Assembly (NCBI GenBank): GCA_050485905.1
Contig: JBJHCH010000001.1
Span: forward strand, 52,860 to 116,859
DNA from: JAWLCA01 sp050485905
GTDB taxonomy: Bacteria; Pseudomonadota; Alphaproteobacteria; Rhodobacterales; Rhodobacteraceae
DNA: 64,000 bases
Direction of reading: 5' to 3'
The translations under genes were made by a program, and so were the position numbers. Each line of letters starts with the position of its first letter. The stretch's first letter is position 1. Of this stretch, positions 25,273-34,186 are shown piece by piece. The notes beneath the pieces are model-generated. The model ran no database searches. It was not told the origin of the DNA and saw nothing but the letters and a program-made list of their open reading frames with translations.

Positions 25273-26670
25273 ATGACGCGAACCGGATTTCTGGGTGACC
25301 TGCTGGCGCAACTGATAGAACGGCGCATCGTGCCGTTCCGGGGCGGCGGAGACAGGCCGCTGGATGAGCTTTGCGCAGCATTGATGTCGGGGCGGGGCGA
25401 GGTGTCCACCATGCGACGCGCGCGCGAGGTGCTGGCCTGCTATCGTGGCCTGGACGCTGCCGGACGCCGCGGCTTCTTTGAGTTGCTGGCAGATGCCTAT
25501 GACATCGATCCTGCGACCGTGACCGCAGCCGCTACGGACTATGCCCAGAACCGCGACGCCGTCACGCTGCAGCAGGTGGTTCAGGCGGCCGAGCCGCGGC
25601 GGCAGGAACTGTTCCGTCGGTTGAACCACGCCCCAGGCGCTACTGCTGATCTGGTGCGGATGCGCTGCGACCTGCTGGGGTTGATCCGTGAGGTGCCGAC
25701 GCTGGCACGGGTCGATCTGGATTTCGAGCACCTTTTTGCGTCCTGGTTCAATCGCGGTTTCCTGGTGTTGCGCCAGATTACCTGGGAAAGCCCGGCGCGG
25801 CTGCTGGAGAAGATCATCGGCTACGAGGCAGTGCACGAGATCGGTGATTGGGACGAACTGCGCGCCCGGATCGATCCGCCCGACAGGCGCTGCTTTGCGT
25901 TCTTTCACCCGGCTATGCCGGACGAGCCGCTGATCTTCGTCCAGGTGGCGTTGGTGAAGGGCGTACCGAACTCCGTTCAGGCGCTGCTGGACCCGGATCG
26001 GGCGATCCTCGACCCCGGACAGGTCGATACGGCGACATTCTATTCGATCTCCAACTGCCAGACAGGGCTGAAGGGCATCTCGTTCGGCAATTCGCTGATC
26101 AAGCAGGTGGTGGCGCTGCTCCGACAGGAACTCCCCCATCTGCGCAGTTTCGTCACGCTCTCGCCGATCCCTGCGCTGGCAGGCTGGCTGACAGAACAGG
26201 CCGAGGCCGGGGACGCAGTGGCGGCACGCTTGCTGGAACTGGCTAGCGCAGGCCCCAACGGATTTGATCCGTCCGCGGACCAGGCGCTTCGTAGGCAGGC
26301 AGCGCGTTTCTTGCTGGACGTACGGGGTGTGGGCGATCGTCCGCGCGACCCTGTGGCCAGATTCCATCTGGGCAACGGCGCTCAGGTCTATGACGTCCAC
26401 GCGCGCGCCGATACCTCGGCGCGCGGTCTGGCGCAGTCCTGCAGCGCCATGGTCAACTACCATTACGATCTGCAGGCATTGGAGCAGAACCACGAAGACT
26501 ATGCCAGCCGTCACACCGTGATCGCCAGCCGCGCGGTCCGGTCCCTAGCGCGGGCCAAAGCCGACTGGCCGTCGGCTGGTGACCGCGTTGGCGCCGTGAC
26601 ACCAGTGGCCGAGAGCGCGCTGCCGGATGCCGAAGAGGAGACCCGACACTATGACCAACCCGCTCCATGA
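25273..26670 (+). CDS. matA: Malonyl-CoA decarboxylase
   Basis: This 465-residue enzyme converts malonyl-CoA to acetyl-CoA and CO2. The helical N-terminal domain runs to about residue 170, and the GNAT-like catalytic domain follows. The core FFHPAMPDEPLIFVQVAL, FYSISNCQTGLKGISFGN with the active-site Ser, and MVNYHYDL with the catalytic His match bacterial and mitochondrial MCD. It overlaps the malonyl-CoA synthetase gene by 20 bp. With the synthetase it turns imported malonate into acetyl-CoA in the cytoplasm, as MatA does in Rhizobium. Confidence 0.95.
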   Translation: MTRTGFLGDLLAQLIERRIVPFRGGGDRPLDELCAALMSGRGEVSTMRRAREVLACYRGLDAAGRRGFFELLADAYDIDPATVTAAATDYAQNRDAVTLQQVVQAAEPRRQELFRRLNHAPGATADLVRMRCDLLGLIREVPTLARVDLDFEHLFASWFNRGFLVLRQITWESPARLLEKIIGYEAVHEIGDWDELRARIDPPDRRCFAFFHPAMPDEPLIFVQVALVKGVPNSVQALLDPDRAILDPGQVDTATFYSISNCQTGLKGISFGNSLIKQVVALLRQELPHLRSFVTLSPIPALAGWLTEQAEAGDAVAARLLELASAGPNGFDPSADQALRRQAARFLLDVRGVGDRPRDPVARFHLGNGAQVYDVHARADTSARGLAQSCSAMVNYHYDLQALEQNHEDYASRHTVIASRAVRSLARAKADWPSAGDRVGAVTPVAESALPDAEEETRHYDQPAP

Positions 26671-28159
26671 TGCGCTGTTCGCGCCGCTCGTCGGTAGCAA
26701 GAGGCCGTTTCTGCACCTTGCTGACAGCCGGGCGATCAGCGGGGACGCCTTTCTTGCAATGTGCGCGCGTGCGGCCCGTGCGCTGGGGGCCATTGGGCTC
26801 TCCGCAGGCGATCGGGTGGTGGTTCAGGCGGCCAAGACGCCTCAGATGCTGGCGGCCTATGGCGGCGCGGTGGCGGCCGGCGTCGTGTTCTTGCCGCTGA
26901 ACACCGCCTATACAGCCGAGGAGGTGTCGTATTTCGTGGGCGACAGCGGGGCCAAGCTTCTGCTCTGCGATCCTGGGGCGGCAGATACCTTGGCCGCGGT
27001 GGCGGATCGACATGGAGCGCGACTAGAAACGCTTGGTGGGGGTGGCAGCTTCGACCGGCTGGCCGAAGCGCAGCCCGGTATTTTTCAGGCCGTGGACCGT
27101 GATCCGGACGATCTGGCAGCACTGCTATACACCTCTGGCACCACGGGCCGATCGAAGGGGGCGATGCTGACGCAGCGCAACCTGCTGTCCAATGCAGAAG
27201 TTCTGACCGAGGTATGGAGATTCACATCCTCTGACATATTGCTGCATGCGCTGCCCGTCTTTCATACCCACGGGTTGTTCGTCGCGACGAACGTGACGCT
27301 TCTGGCTGGTGGCTCGATGATCTTCCTGCCGGCGTTCGACGCTGACGCGATGATCGCGACGCTGCCGCAGGCGACCACAATGATGGGCGTGCCGACGTTC
27401 TACACCCGTCTTCTGGACGACCCCCGCCTGACCCGCGATCTGGTGGCGCACATCCGGCTCTTCGTGTCCGGCTCAGCCCCGCTGCTGGCAGAGACACATA
27501 CTGCGTGGGAGGCGCAGACTGGGCATCGCATCCTCGAACGCTACGGGATGACGGAGACGAACATGATCACGTCGAACCCCTATGACGGCGACCGGCGGCC
27601 GGGCACAGTCGGTTTCCCCCTGCCGGGGATTGAGGTGCGGATCACTGACCCGGACACGGGTGTGGAACTGGAATCTGGTGAGACCGGCATGATCGAGGTG
27701 CGCGGCCCCAACGTCTTCAAGGGCTATTGGCAGATGCCGGAAAAGACCGCCGCAGAGTTGCGCGCGAACGGCTTCTTCATCACCGGCGATCTGGGCCGTT
27801 TCGACGACGATGGCTACCTGTCGATTGTCGGCCGGCAGAAGGATCTGATCATCACCGGCGGCTACAACGTCTATCCCAAGGAGGTCGAACTGCTGCTGGA
27901 CGACGTGCCGGGGGTGAAGGAAAGCGCGGTCATCGGCGTGCCCCACCCCGATTTCGGCGAGGCGGTGATCGCGGTGCTGGTGCCAGAGGCGGACGCCGAT
28001 CTGGACCTCGATGCCATCGCCGAAGGGCTGCGCCCACAGATCGCCCGGTTCAAGCAGCCCAAGGCCCTGTTCGAGGTCGAGGCGCTGCCGCGCAACACGA
28101 TGGGCAAGGTCCAGAAAGCCGAGTTGCGCCACCGCTTCCAGGACCAGTTTCGCGCCTGA
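26651..28159 (+). CDS. matB: Malonyl-CoA synthetase (malonate-CoA ligase)
   Basis: This 502-residue adenylate-forming enzyme activates malonate with ATP and CoA. Motifs are LLYTSGTTGRSKGAML (P-loop), RYGMTETNM, FFITGDLGRFDDDGYL, the hinge GRQKDLIITGG, and the C-terminal GKVQKAEL with the catalytic Lys. The ATG at 26651 lies inside the end of matA, with a GAAGAGGAG ribosome site upstream. The pairing with MCD makes malonate the best call, though methylmalonate is often also accepted by MatB. Confidence 0.94.
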   Translation: MTNPLHDALFAPLVGSKRPFLHLADSRAISGDAFLAMCARAARALGAIGLSAGDRVVVQAAKTPQMLAAYGGAVAAGVVFLPLNTAYTAEEVSYFVGDSGAKLLLCDPGAADTLAAVADRHGARLETLGGGGSFDRLAEAQPGIFQAVDRDPDDLAALLYTSGTTGRSKGAMLTQRNLLSNAEVLTEVWRFTSSDILLHALPVFHTHGLFVATNVTLLAGGSMIFLPAFDADAMIATLPQATTMMGVPTFYTRLLDDPRLTRDLVAHIRLFVSGSAPLLAETHTAWEAQTGHRILERYGMTETNMITSNPYDGDRRPGTVGFPLPGIEVRITDPDTGVELESGETGMIEVRGPNVFKGYWQMPEKTAAELRANGFFITGDLGRFDDDGYLSIVGRQKDLIITGGYNVYPKEVELLLDDVPGVKESAVIGVPHPDFGEAVIAVLVPEADADLDLDAIAEGLRPQIARFKQPKALFEVEALPRNTMGKVQKAELRHRFQDQFRA

Positions 28160-28217
28160 CCCGCCACGGCAGACGACAACCGCCCGGCAGAGCAGGACAA
28201 TCACCAGCGCGGCGGGC

Positions 28218-29117
28218 TCAGGTCAGGCGTGCGGGAAAGCCATCGGCGCGCAGATCGGTGCCCAGCAGGTCCTCCAGCAGCTTCGCGATCATCGGCGACT
28301 GCGCCGCGCCGCCATAGGCCGCGCGCGCGGCGACATAGGTCTGCTGCGTGGCCGCGGCCAGTTCAAGCGGCACGCCGAACTCTCTTCCAAACCCTAGAGC
28401 AAAGCCAAGATCCTTGAGCGCGAGGTCGATGGAGAACGCAACATCGTAGGATCCGTTCAGGATCAATGCACCTTCCGTCTCGTGCACGAAGGAGTTACCG
28501 GAAGAGGCGCGTATCGCTTCCCACGACTGCGCCAGATCCAGTCCGCCCCGCCGGGCCAGCATCAGCGCTTCGCCCGTGGCTTTCAGGTGGATGAAGGCCA
28601 GCATATTCGTGATGACCTTAATGATCGCCGCTGACCCGAGCTCGCCCATGTAGAACTGTCGGTTGCTGATCGCCTGCAGCGCGGGAAGATGTAGATCGTA
28701 AAGATCGCGGGGTCCGCCGGCCAATGCAGTTATCTCACCCCGTGCGGCCAGATGTACGCCGCCCGTGACCGGTGCTTCCAGCACGCGAATGCCATGCTCC
28801 GCCGCAAGTGACCCCAGCCGAAGGATGTCATCGCGGCCGAGTGTCGATGTCTCGATCCAGCTTGCCCCCGGGGGCAGTGCGTGCAGCATGGCGCGCAGTA
28901 TCGTTTCGGAGACGTTCGGAGACGGCAGGCATGTCATCACATGATCGACCTGTCGGGCCAGTTCTGCCGGGCTGTCCGCCCACATAGCCCCCAACTCGAG
29001 GTGATGCGCGGCCAACCCGGGGTTGATGTCGTGGACAACGACCTTGAATCCCGCACGCAGCAGACTGGCCGCGAGGTGACCGCCCAGATTTCCGAGTCCG
29101 ATGAAGCCGTAGATCAT
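28218..29117 (-). CDS. Beta-hydroxyacid dehydrogenase (3-hydroxyisobutyrate dehydrogenase family)
   Basis: The 299-residue NAD(P)-dependent enzyme has the Rossmann start MIYGFIGLGNLGGHLA, the substrate-site motif GGVHLAARGEITALAGG, and a downstream helix with the catalytic Lys (KVITNMLAF or HLKATGEAL region). The family oxidises 3-hydroxyisobutyrate, tartronate semialdehyde, 3-hydroxypropionate or similar compounds. The ATG at 29117 starts at the first beta strand. It is convergent with matB and separated by 58 bp, so a link with malonate metabolism is possible but unsupported. The 257 bp upstream to the tRNA are AT-richer, with two ATTCGATC copies, and show no clear gene. Confidence 0.87.
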   Translation of the reverse strand: MIYGFIGLGNLGGHLAASLLRAGFKVVVHDINPGLAAHHLELGAMWADSPAELARQVDHVMTCLPSPNVSETILRAMLHALPPGASWIETSTLGRDDILRLGSLAAEHGIRVLEAPVTGGVHLAARGEITALAGGPRDLYDLHLPALQAISNRQFYMGELGSAAIIKVITNMLAFIHLKATGEALMLARRGGLDLAQSWEAIRASSGNSFVHETEGALILNGSYDVAFSIDLALKDLGFALGFGREFGVPLELAAATQQTYVAARAAYGGAAQSPMIAKLLEDLLGTDLRADGFPARLT

Positions 29118-29374
29118 ACTTTGCCCCGCGTGTCTGATTTCAGTTGCTACGCGTAACAGCATCGGCAGCCGAGATCTCCATCTGATGCACCGGCGGCTTG
29201 CGCACGAACTGTTATCATTTCAGAGCGGGAGCGCGGTAGGTCTCATTCGATCCGACGAGCCAATTGATTCGATCATCAAGCTCAGGACTGTGCCTAGGCA
29301 GGATCATCGATCATGTGGCCGACTTTGTGTCATACCTGACAGATTTTGAGCGATGTTATTGATCTGGATGTGCG

Positions 29375-29448
29375 TGGAGGCGGGTACCGGAATCGAACCG
29401 GTCTACACGGATTTGCAATCCGCTGCGTAACCTCTCCGCCAACCCGCC
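29375..29448 (-). tRNA. tRNA-Cys (anticodon GCA)
   Basis: On the minus strand the molecule runs from GGCGGGT (5' end at 29448) to ACCCGCC-T-CCA (3' end at 29375), giving a 7-bp acceptor stem and an encoded CCA. The T-arm GGTTCGATTCC and the anticodon loop TTGCAAA are visible. The GCA anticodon reads from 29416 to 29414. The total is 74 bases with CCA. It stands between the dehydrogenase gene and the exosortase gene. Confidence 0.95.
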
Positions 29449-29499
29449 TCGGCCGCGATCTGCCTAAGTTCTCGCTTCGGCGCCGTCAAGGTGCAACGC

Positions 29500-31113
29500 C
29501 TACTCAGGGATGAATCGCGGGATATGCGGCAGCGCCTCGCGCATGAAACGCTGCAGGCGTTCGTCGGCGGCGCCCTCAGGCTCGGATGAACTGATCGGGG
29601 TGATGAAGCGGACGATGGCGCCGTCGGTGCGGTCAATCATGACACTGTCATAAACAACGCTCAGCTTGGCGGCAAAGTCGTTGGTTATGCGCCGTCCACG
29701 TTGTTCGAACCAGTAGTAAACCAACTGCTCCGACAGGCCCTGCTGGATCACGGCGCGATTCACCTTGAATGTGCCGAAGCCGGCATCGGCCATGTCGACC
29801 TCATGGGTGGCGAAGCTGGCGATTTCCCAGCCGCCGGCTGGCAGGCAGACCTCGGGCGAGTGGATGCCTGAGCCTTCGGTCTGCTTGTCGTAATAGGCCA
29901 TGAAGAGATTGACGGTCGCGCCTTGCAACTGGGTCGCGTAGGTCATGTCCAGATAATCGGTTGCGCCGAGAACACGCTCGATTCCGGGGTCCAGAAATGC
30001 CTGTCGGCCGGTCCAGTCACCCACCTCGCGCGGGAATATCGAGAAGGGATCGCGCTCGGGCAGCACCGGGTCGCCCGAGCGCTCCGCGACATGGACGACG
30101 GCAACTGCCGTGGTCAGTCCCAAAGCGAGACCCAAGCCCAGCGACGGTCGGACGCGTAGCACACGGGCCGAGATTGGGCCGAAGCCGCGGGTGTCAAGAT
30201 CGATCGCCTGGCTCAGCGGTAGCGGGTTCGGGGTCAGCCTTTGCAGTGAGATCGACACGAGAAACAGGATGCCGATACAGGTGATAAAGATCACCCAGCC
30301 CTCGAAGGCATGCAGAAAGCCCTCGGCATGGCCGATGCCGTAGCGGTTCACCAAGACCGCGATCATCCCGATGCGGAACGAATTCATCAGCACCGTCAGG
30401 GGCGCGGCCAGCAGGAACAGGAACACCTTGTGCCACATCGGTCCGCGATAGAGGATCGCAAAGAGATAGGTGAAGCTCAGGATCGGGAAGAGGTACTGCA
30501 GCCCGGCGCAGGCCTCGGCCACCTGCAGCTTGTAGACTCCGAGGTCGATAATGTTGCCTTCAAGATAGACCGGGATGCCCATCATCCGAACGAAGAAGAC
30601 ACCGATTTCTGACGAGACAGTCTGTAGAAACGCGATCAGCTTGAAATAGACGAACGTCGGCAGTGGCAGCATGAAGATGAGGTGGAACACGGGTAACTGG
30701 TGCTTCCGCCCCCGCCCCCATCCGAATACGGTCAGCACCACGCCGCCGACCCAGACGATCAGCCCGTAGGTGGCAAAATGCGGAATGCGCGTCACGTTGC
30801 CGATCATGGCAATGGCAAGCCCCAGAGCGACCACCGCCAGCCCTGGCCAGCGCGCGCGCATATTCCAAAGGCCCAGCGGCTGCGGTTCGGGCATCGTGCG
30901 AAGTTCGCGCAGGAAAAGATAGAGCGAGATAATCGGGATCAGCCAACCGTGGCTGTACTCCGGCGTGGACCAAGCTCTGACAAGGGAGACCAGGCCGATC
31001 CAGAAAATCGGCACCGAGACCGCAAACAGCAAAACAAGCAGACCCAACCCAAGAGGATTGAGCGCAAATGCCCGCGTTGGCAGCGGCTTCCCAACAATAT
31101 CAGACGATGACAT
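29500..31113 (-). CDS. xrtD: Exosortase with C-terminal EpsI domain (XrtD/VPLPA-CTERM type)
   Basis: The 537-residue inner-membrane protein has an N-terminal exosortase domain with about eight membrane segments and the catalytic triad: Cys202 in ACAGLQYL, Arg247 in MNSFRIGM and His268 in LHAFEGW. The last 200 residues are an EpsI-type domain (FPREVGDWTG, MAYYDKQTEGSGIHSPEVCLPAGGW). Fusion to EpsI is typical of XrtD, which processes proteins ending in a VPLPA-type sorting tail. The ATG at 31113 follows GAGG at 5 bp. No protein in this window has a recognisable VPLPA tail, so the substrates are elsewhere. Confidence 0.88.
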   Translation of the reverse strand: MSSSDIVGKPLPTRAFALNPLGLGLLVLLFAVSVPIFWIGLVSLVRAWSTPEYSHGWLIPIISLYLFLRELRTMPEPQPLGLWNMRARWPGLAVVALGLAIAMIGNVTRIPHFATYGLIVWVGGVVLTVFGWGRGRKHQLPVFHLIFMLPLPTFVYFKLIAFLQTVSSEIGVFFVRMMGIPVYLEGNIIDLGVYKLQVAEACAGLQYLFPILSFTYLFAILYRGPMWHKVFLFLLAAPLTVLMNSFRIGMIAVLVNRYGIGHAEGFLHAFEGWVIFITCIGILFLVSISLQRLTPNPLPLSQAIDLDTRGFGPISARVLRVRPSLGLGLALGLTTAVAVVHVAERSGDPVLPERDPFSIFPREVGDWTGRQAFLDPGIERVLGATDYLDMTYATQLQGATVNLFMAYYDKQTEGSGIHSPEVCLPAGGWEIASFATHEVDMADAGFGTFKVNRAVIQQGLSEQLVYYWFEQRGRRITNDFAAKLSVVYDSVMIDRTDGAIVRFITPISSSEPEGAADERLQRFMREALPHIPRFIPE

Positions 31114-31511
31114 CGATCCTCGCCACCCCACCAAAACCGATCTCACGCATCGTGGATCGAAGAACCAAGACCTGCCATTCCCCTACCGCAGCGGGCAGCA
31201 GTATGCGACAGAAACCTCTACTTAATCACGGATTTGGGACAAATCGGTTAATCGCTATCGGAAGCACTATCGCGATGGTTGAATTTCTGACGACGGAGTC
31301 GCGCATGAGTGTCACCGAAGTTTGTGTTCCGGCGTCTGGGCGAATCGTGGTGCAGCGCAACGATACTCGGCGCGCAGTTTGAGTTCACTACCGTGGCGTC
31401 ATAGGCTGGCTCGCTGCGGCGATTGCTTTTGATGCGAGGGATCACAATCGCGGCTTTTGCTTCTGCGGTGTCGAGCAACTCGGTCCTGCGGCGCCGCTGG
31501 CTCAACTTCGA
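31114..31511. other. 398-bp region without a confident gene
   Basis: This interval lies between the divergently placed exosortase start and the LysR stop. It has lower G+C than its surroundings. It holds a possible transposase remnant on the minus strand (31248-31505). No promoter, terminator or RNA gene was recognised. The exosortase promoter should lie in its left part. Confidence 0.5.
31248..31505 (-). pseudogene. Possible IS5-like transposase remnant
   Basis: An 85-codon open frame on the minus strand contains AIVIPRIKSNRRSEPAYD. It resembles the stretch of IS5-type transposases that reads roughly 'IP-x-SNR...YD'. The remainder does not continue as a transposase, and no inverted repeats or partner fragments were found, so this is at best a short degraded fragment. 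Chance similarity is quite possible. Confidence 0.25.
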
Positions 31512-32405
31512 TCAGATGTCGGCAAGATCACGGGCGGCTGCCTTGAGCGCAGTCAATGCCGCCTGCACCTTGGCCGTGCGGTGGAGATCTACGTGGGTGA
31601 CCAGCCAGACCGGCGCTGCCCATTCAGGGCGCGGCGGCATCATTTCTACAAGGCTTGGGATCGCGCGGCCAGTCATCACCGGAAAGAATCCTACCCCTAC
31701 GCCCGCCTGCACGGCCTGCTGCGCGACATCTATGTCCGTGGCGCGAAAGATCACCTTGTCGGCCGGGACATTTGCTGCAAGCCACTGGTAGAATGGCGCG
31801 CGCACTGGGCCACCATCATCCGGCCCGACAAAGCGGTGCCGGGCAAGGTCGGCATTGGTGTTCAGCGGCCCGTGGCTATCAACATAGTCCTGTGTCGCAT
31901 AAAGAGCGAACCGCTGGGTCAGAAACGGCTGAACGACGTTGTCCGGTTCCTCCGGTGCATTGCCCGCGCGTAGTGCCACATGCGCCTCGCCGTACTCCAG
32001 CCGGAAGAGCCGTTTGTCCGTCAGAAAGCGGATGACGAGGCCGGGGTGGGCGGCCTGAAATCGGGCGAGCGCAGGGGTGACGGCGCGGGCAATCTCAGGC
32101 ACCGAGGTAATGGACAACTCGCCGGTAACCGAGTCGCCCATGCCCTTCACCCGGCCAGTCAACTGGCTGAACTGATCCTCGGTAGCCTGGGCGACGCGGC
32201 GCAGATCCTCGCCAGCCTCGGTCGGCGTGTAGCCACGGGGGTGACGCTGGAAAAGCTTGGTACCGAGCCGCGCCTCCAGTGCGTCGATGTGGCGAATGAC
32301 GGTGGCGTGGTGAACGCCCAGCGCATCCGCCGCGCCAGAGACGGTACCGAGGCGCGCGACGTGAAAGGCAGTGCGAATCTCGTCCCAGGGTGTATCGGTC
32401 ATCAT
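31512..32405 (-). CDS. LysR family transcriptional regulator
   Basis: The 297-residue regulator has an N-terminal winged helix-turn-helix (TAFHVARLGTVSGAADALGV, then TVIRHIDALEARLGTKLFQR) and a C-terminal periplasmic-binding-like effector domain. Two ATG codons stand together at 32405 and 32402, and the first is used. There is no divergent partner: the next upstream gene is the glycosyltransferase on the same strand, 56 bp away. The regulated target is not evident from context. Confidence 0.9.
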   Translation of the reverse strand: MMTDTPWDEIRTAFHVARLGTVSGAADALGVHHATVIRHIDALEARLGTKLFQRHPRGYTPTEAGEDLRRVAQATEDQFSQLTGRVKGMGDSVTGELSITSVPEIARAVTPALARFQAAHPGLVIRFLTDKRLFRLEYGEAHVALRAGNAPEEPDNVVQPFLTQRFALYATQDYVDSHGPLNTNADLARHRFVGPDDGGPVRAPFYQWLAANVPADKVIFRATDIDVAQQAVQAGVGVGFFPVMTGRAIPSLVEMMPPRPEWAAPVWLVTHVDLHRTAKVQAALTALKAAARDLADI

Positions 32406-32461
32406 GGCCCGTCCGCGGCAAGTCGCGCCATAAGGCCGCAATCCGCTCGGCGGCGCAAGCG

Positions 32462-33253
32462 TCAGTCCCGGTCAGCGCGCTCGGCCAGCAGGAACCGCGC
32501 AACAGGGTCTTCGTCGTCGCGCGACCGAGCGGAAAGACCCAAAGCTGCCCACTCCGCCTCCAGCGCGGTGCGTTCGAGCGACAGGATCTCGGCGAGGGTA
32601 CCAATACGCGCGCCACCGCCGCGCAGGTGCTGCAAGAGGCGATGGGAGTGAATGATGATCGGGCGCGCGTCCAGTGGCTCCCAAGCATCCAGTTCGGTGA
32701 CCCGACGCAGGTTGAACTCTGGTGGCAGGATGTAGAAGCGCAGGTCGGATGACCACAGCAGATCGCGCAAGGTTATCTGATCTCGCGCCGTCCCCGCCTC
32801 GGTGTATGCGGTGGCCCACTCCCTCAGAAATGCAAGCACTTCGGCTGACCGACGGTAGAGCATGACGCCCGAGTTCATCTGCGGAAAGCCATAGGGTGTG
32901 TCGATCCGCCAGCCCTGCCGGATCAGTGCCGAGGTCCGGCGTACGTCGTGGCAGAGCGCAAGATCGAAACGGTCCAGCAGGCCCCAGATGTCACCCAGCG
33001 GCTGCACGACCAGCGTGTCGCAATCGAGAAACAGCGACCGCTGGAAGCGGCTGTCGATCATGCCTGCGATCTTGTCGCGCGTGTCGATCTCGGGAATCGG
33101 AAGAACACGGTCGAAGGGTCCCTCCGCAACCGGCTGGTCCGTATACAGGTCGATGGGAATTGCCGGTTCCTGCGCGCGAAGGCTTTTGGCCGATGCGCAA
33201 GCAAGCTCTTGATAGGCGGCGCCCCGCGCCACGTAAACAACGCCTTTGTCCAT
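32462..33253 (-). CDS. GT8-like glycosyltransferase (nucleotide-diphospho-sugar transferase fold)
   Basis: The 263-residue protein has a GT-A fold. After GVVYVARGAAYQELACASAKSL it has FLDCDTLVV, with Asp77-x-Asp79 as the metal and nucleotide-sugar site. Then come PQMNSGVMLYRRS and DQITLRDLLW, as in GT8/glycogenin-like enzymes. IIIHSH near residue 207 would provide the second His motif. No signal peptide or membrane segment is visible, so it acts in the cytoplasm. The acceptor is unknown. Its neighbourhood includes an exosortase, and both are often found near surface polysaccharide loci, but no such locus is present here. Confidence 0.8.
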   Translation of the reverse strand: MDKGVVYVARGAAYQELACASAKSLRAQEPAIPIDLYTDQPVAEGPFDRVLPIPEIDTRDKIAGMIDSRFQRSLFLDCDTLVVQPLGDIWGLLDRFDLALCHDVRRTSALIRQGWRIDTPYGFPQMNSGVMLYRRSAEVLAFLREWATAYTEAGTARDQITLRDLLWSSDLRFYILPPEFNLRRVTELDAWEPLDARPIIIHSHRLLQHLRGGGARIGTLAEILSLERTALEAEWAALGLSARSRDDEDPVARFLLAERADRD

Positions 33254-33293
33254 AAGTGCCTTCCCCAGACCGCGCCGGCCCGATGGTAACGCG

Positions 33294-33656
33294 TCAGGAG
33301 GGGCTGTCCACGTCGATCAGCAGCTCATCAGACGGCGCCGAAAGCTCGCCCTCAAGGAAACGCTCGAAAGCCTCCAGGTTCACCGGTTCGAACTGACCGA
33401 AGGACTGCATCCAGACCGAGGCGGCGCGTAGCGCATCGGGTTCCAGCTTGCACCACTTCACTCGACCACGCTTTTCCTGGCTGATGAGGCCCGCCGCCGC
33501 GAGGACGGACAGGTGCTTCGAGATCGCTGCGAGCGACATCTGGAACGGTTCGGCCACATCGGTGACCGCCATGTCATCCTCCAGCAGCATCGCCAGGATG
33601 GCACGACGCGTCGGGTCGGCCAGGGCGGCAAAGACGGTGTCGAGCGTTTCGGCCAT
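33294..33656 (-). CDS. ArsR family winged-helix regulator
   Basis: The 120-residue regulator matches the ArsR/SmtB fold: LDTVFAALADPTRRAILAMLLED, MSLAAISKHLSVLAAAGLIS, RVKWCKLEPDALR. It has only one Cys, so the classical arsenic or zinc ligands are missing. It fits the subgroup of redox- or ligand-independent members often placed beside SRPBCC proteins, but none is next to it. The ATG at 33656 starts just before the first helix, and the upstream frame is not conserved in type. It is divergent from the ATP synthase F0 genes, with 195 bp between the starts. Confidence 0.88.
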   Translation of the reverse strand: MAETLDTVFAALADPTRRAILAMLLEDDMAVTDVAEPFQMSLAAISKHLSVLAAAGLISQEKRGRVKWCKLEPDALRAASVWMQSFGQFEPVNLEAFERFLEGELSAPSDELLIDVDSPS

Positions 33657-33793
33657 GGCTTGCCTATGGGGTGGTCCGGTGGGATCGTCAACCTCAAGGT
33701 TGAATATGGGAAGGGCAGAAAACACGGGGTTTCTAAGGTAGTCATCCCTATGGTTTCTATATATATCAGTTGGTTATGTCATTATTCCGGTTC

Positions 33794-33822
33794 TTGACTC
33801 GGATGCCGCACCTGCATAGCTT
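33794..33822 (+). promoter_or_regulatory. Sigma-70-like promoter of the atp F0 operon
   Basis: TTGACT (33794-33799) and TAGCTT (33817-33822) are spaced by 17 bases. The AT-rich stretch just upstream (33753-33770, with TATATATAT) could act as an UP element. Transcription would start near 33829, about 23 bases before the atpI ATG. Confidence 0.6.
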
Positions 33823-33851
33823 CCGCCGCGACTGTCCAAGGGGCGTCCGGC

Positions 33852-34184
33852 ATGAACGGCGAGACGGAAGAGGAGCGGCTTCGGCGGCTTGAAACCCGGA
33901 TCGCCGCGATGCGCAAGGCGCAGGAACCCGGCCCCCGGAAGGACGAACACTATTCTATGGCCAACCAGGCCTGGCGGATGGTGATCGAGCTTGTCGCCGG
34001 TCTGATGATCGGCTTCGGCATCGGCTACGGGCTGGACATGCTGTTCGGCACAAGCCCGTTCCTGCTGGTGCTGTTCATATTGCTGGGCTTTGCGGCCGGG
34101 GTGAACGTCATGCTTCGCACCGCTCGGGAGTTTCAGGAGCGAAATCAGGCGGACACGGCCGCCGACGGGGAAAAGAGGGGCTGA
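33852..34184 (+). CDS. atpI: ATP synthase accessory protein I (AtpI)
   Basis: The 110-residue membrane protein has two hydrophobic helices (about 49-68 and 72-92: LVAGLMIGFGIGYGLDMLFG, then PFLLVLFILLGFAAGVNVML). The first 40 residues are charged and cytoplasmic. AtpI assists c-ring assembly and possibly magnesium handling. It leads the F0 genes with a 2-bp gap to atpB, as in other Rhodobacteraceae. Confidence 0.92.
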   Translation: MNGETEEERLRRLETRIAAMRKAQEPGPRKDEHYSMANQAWRMVIELVAGLMIGFGIGYGLDMLFGTSPFLLVLFILLGFAAGVNVMLRTAREFQERNQADTAADGEKRG

Positions 34185-34186
34185 AG

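Noticed and set aside
29163..29374. A small gene or regulatory RNA between the dehydrogenase and tRNA-Cys
   Set aside because: No open frame with a ribosome site and no convincing hairpin was found. Only two ATTCGATC copies stand out.
31423..31791. A 122-codon plus-strand frame overlapping the end of the LysR gene
   Set aside because: It is antisense to the conserved LysR effector domain and has no recognisable content.
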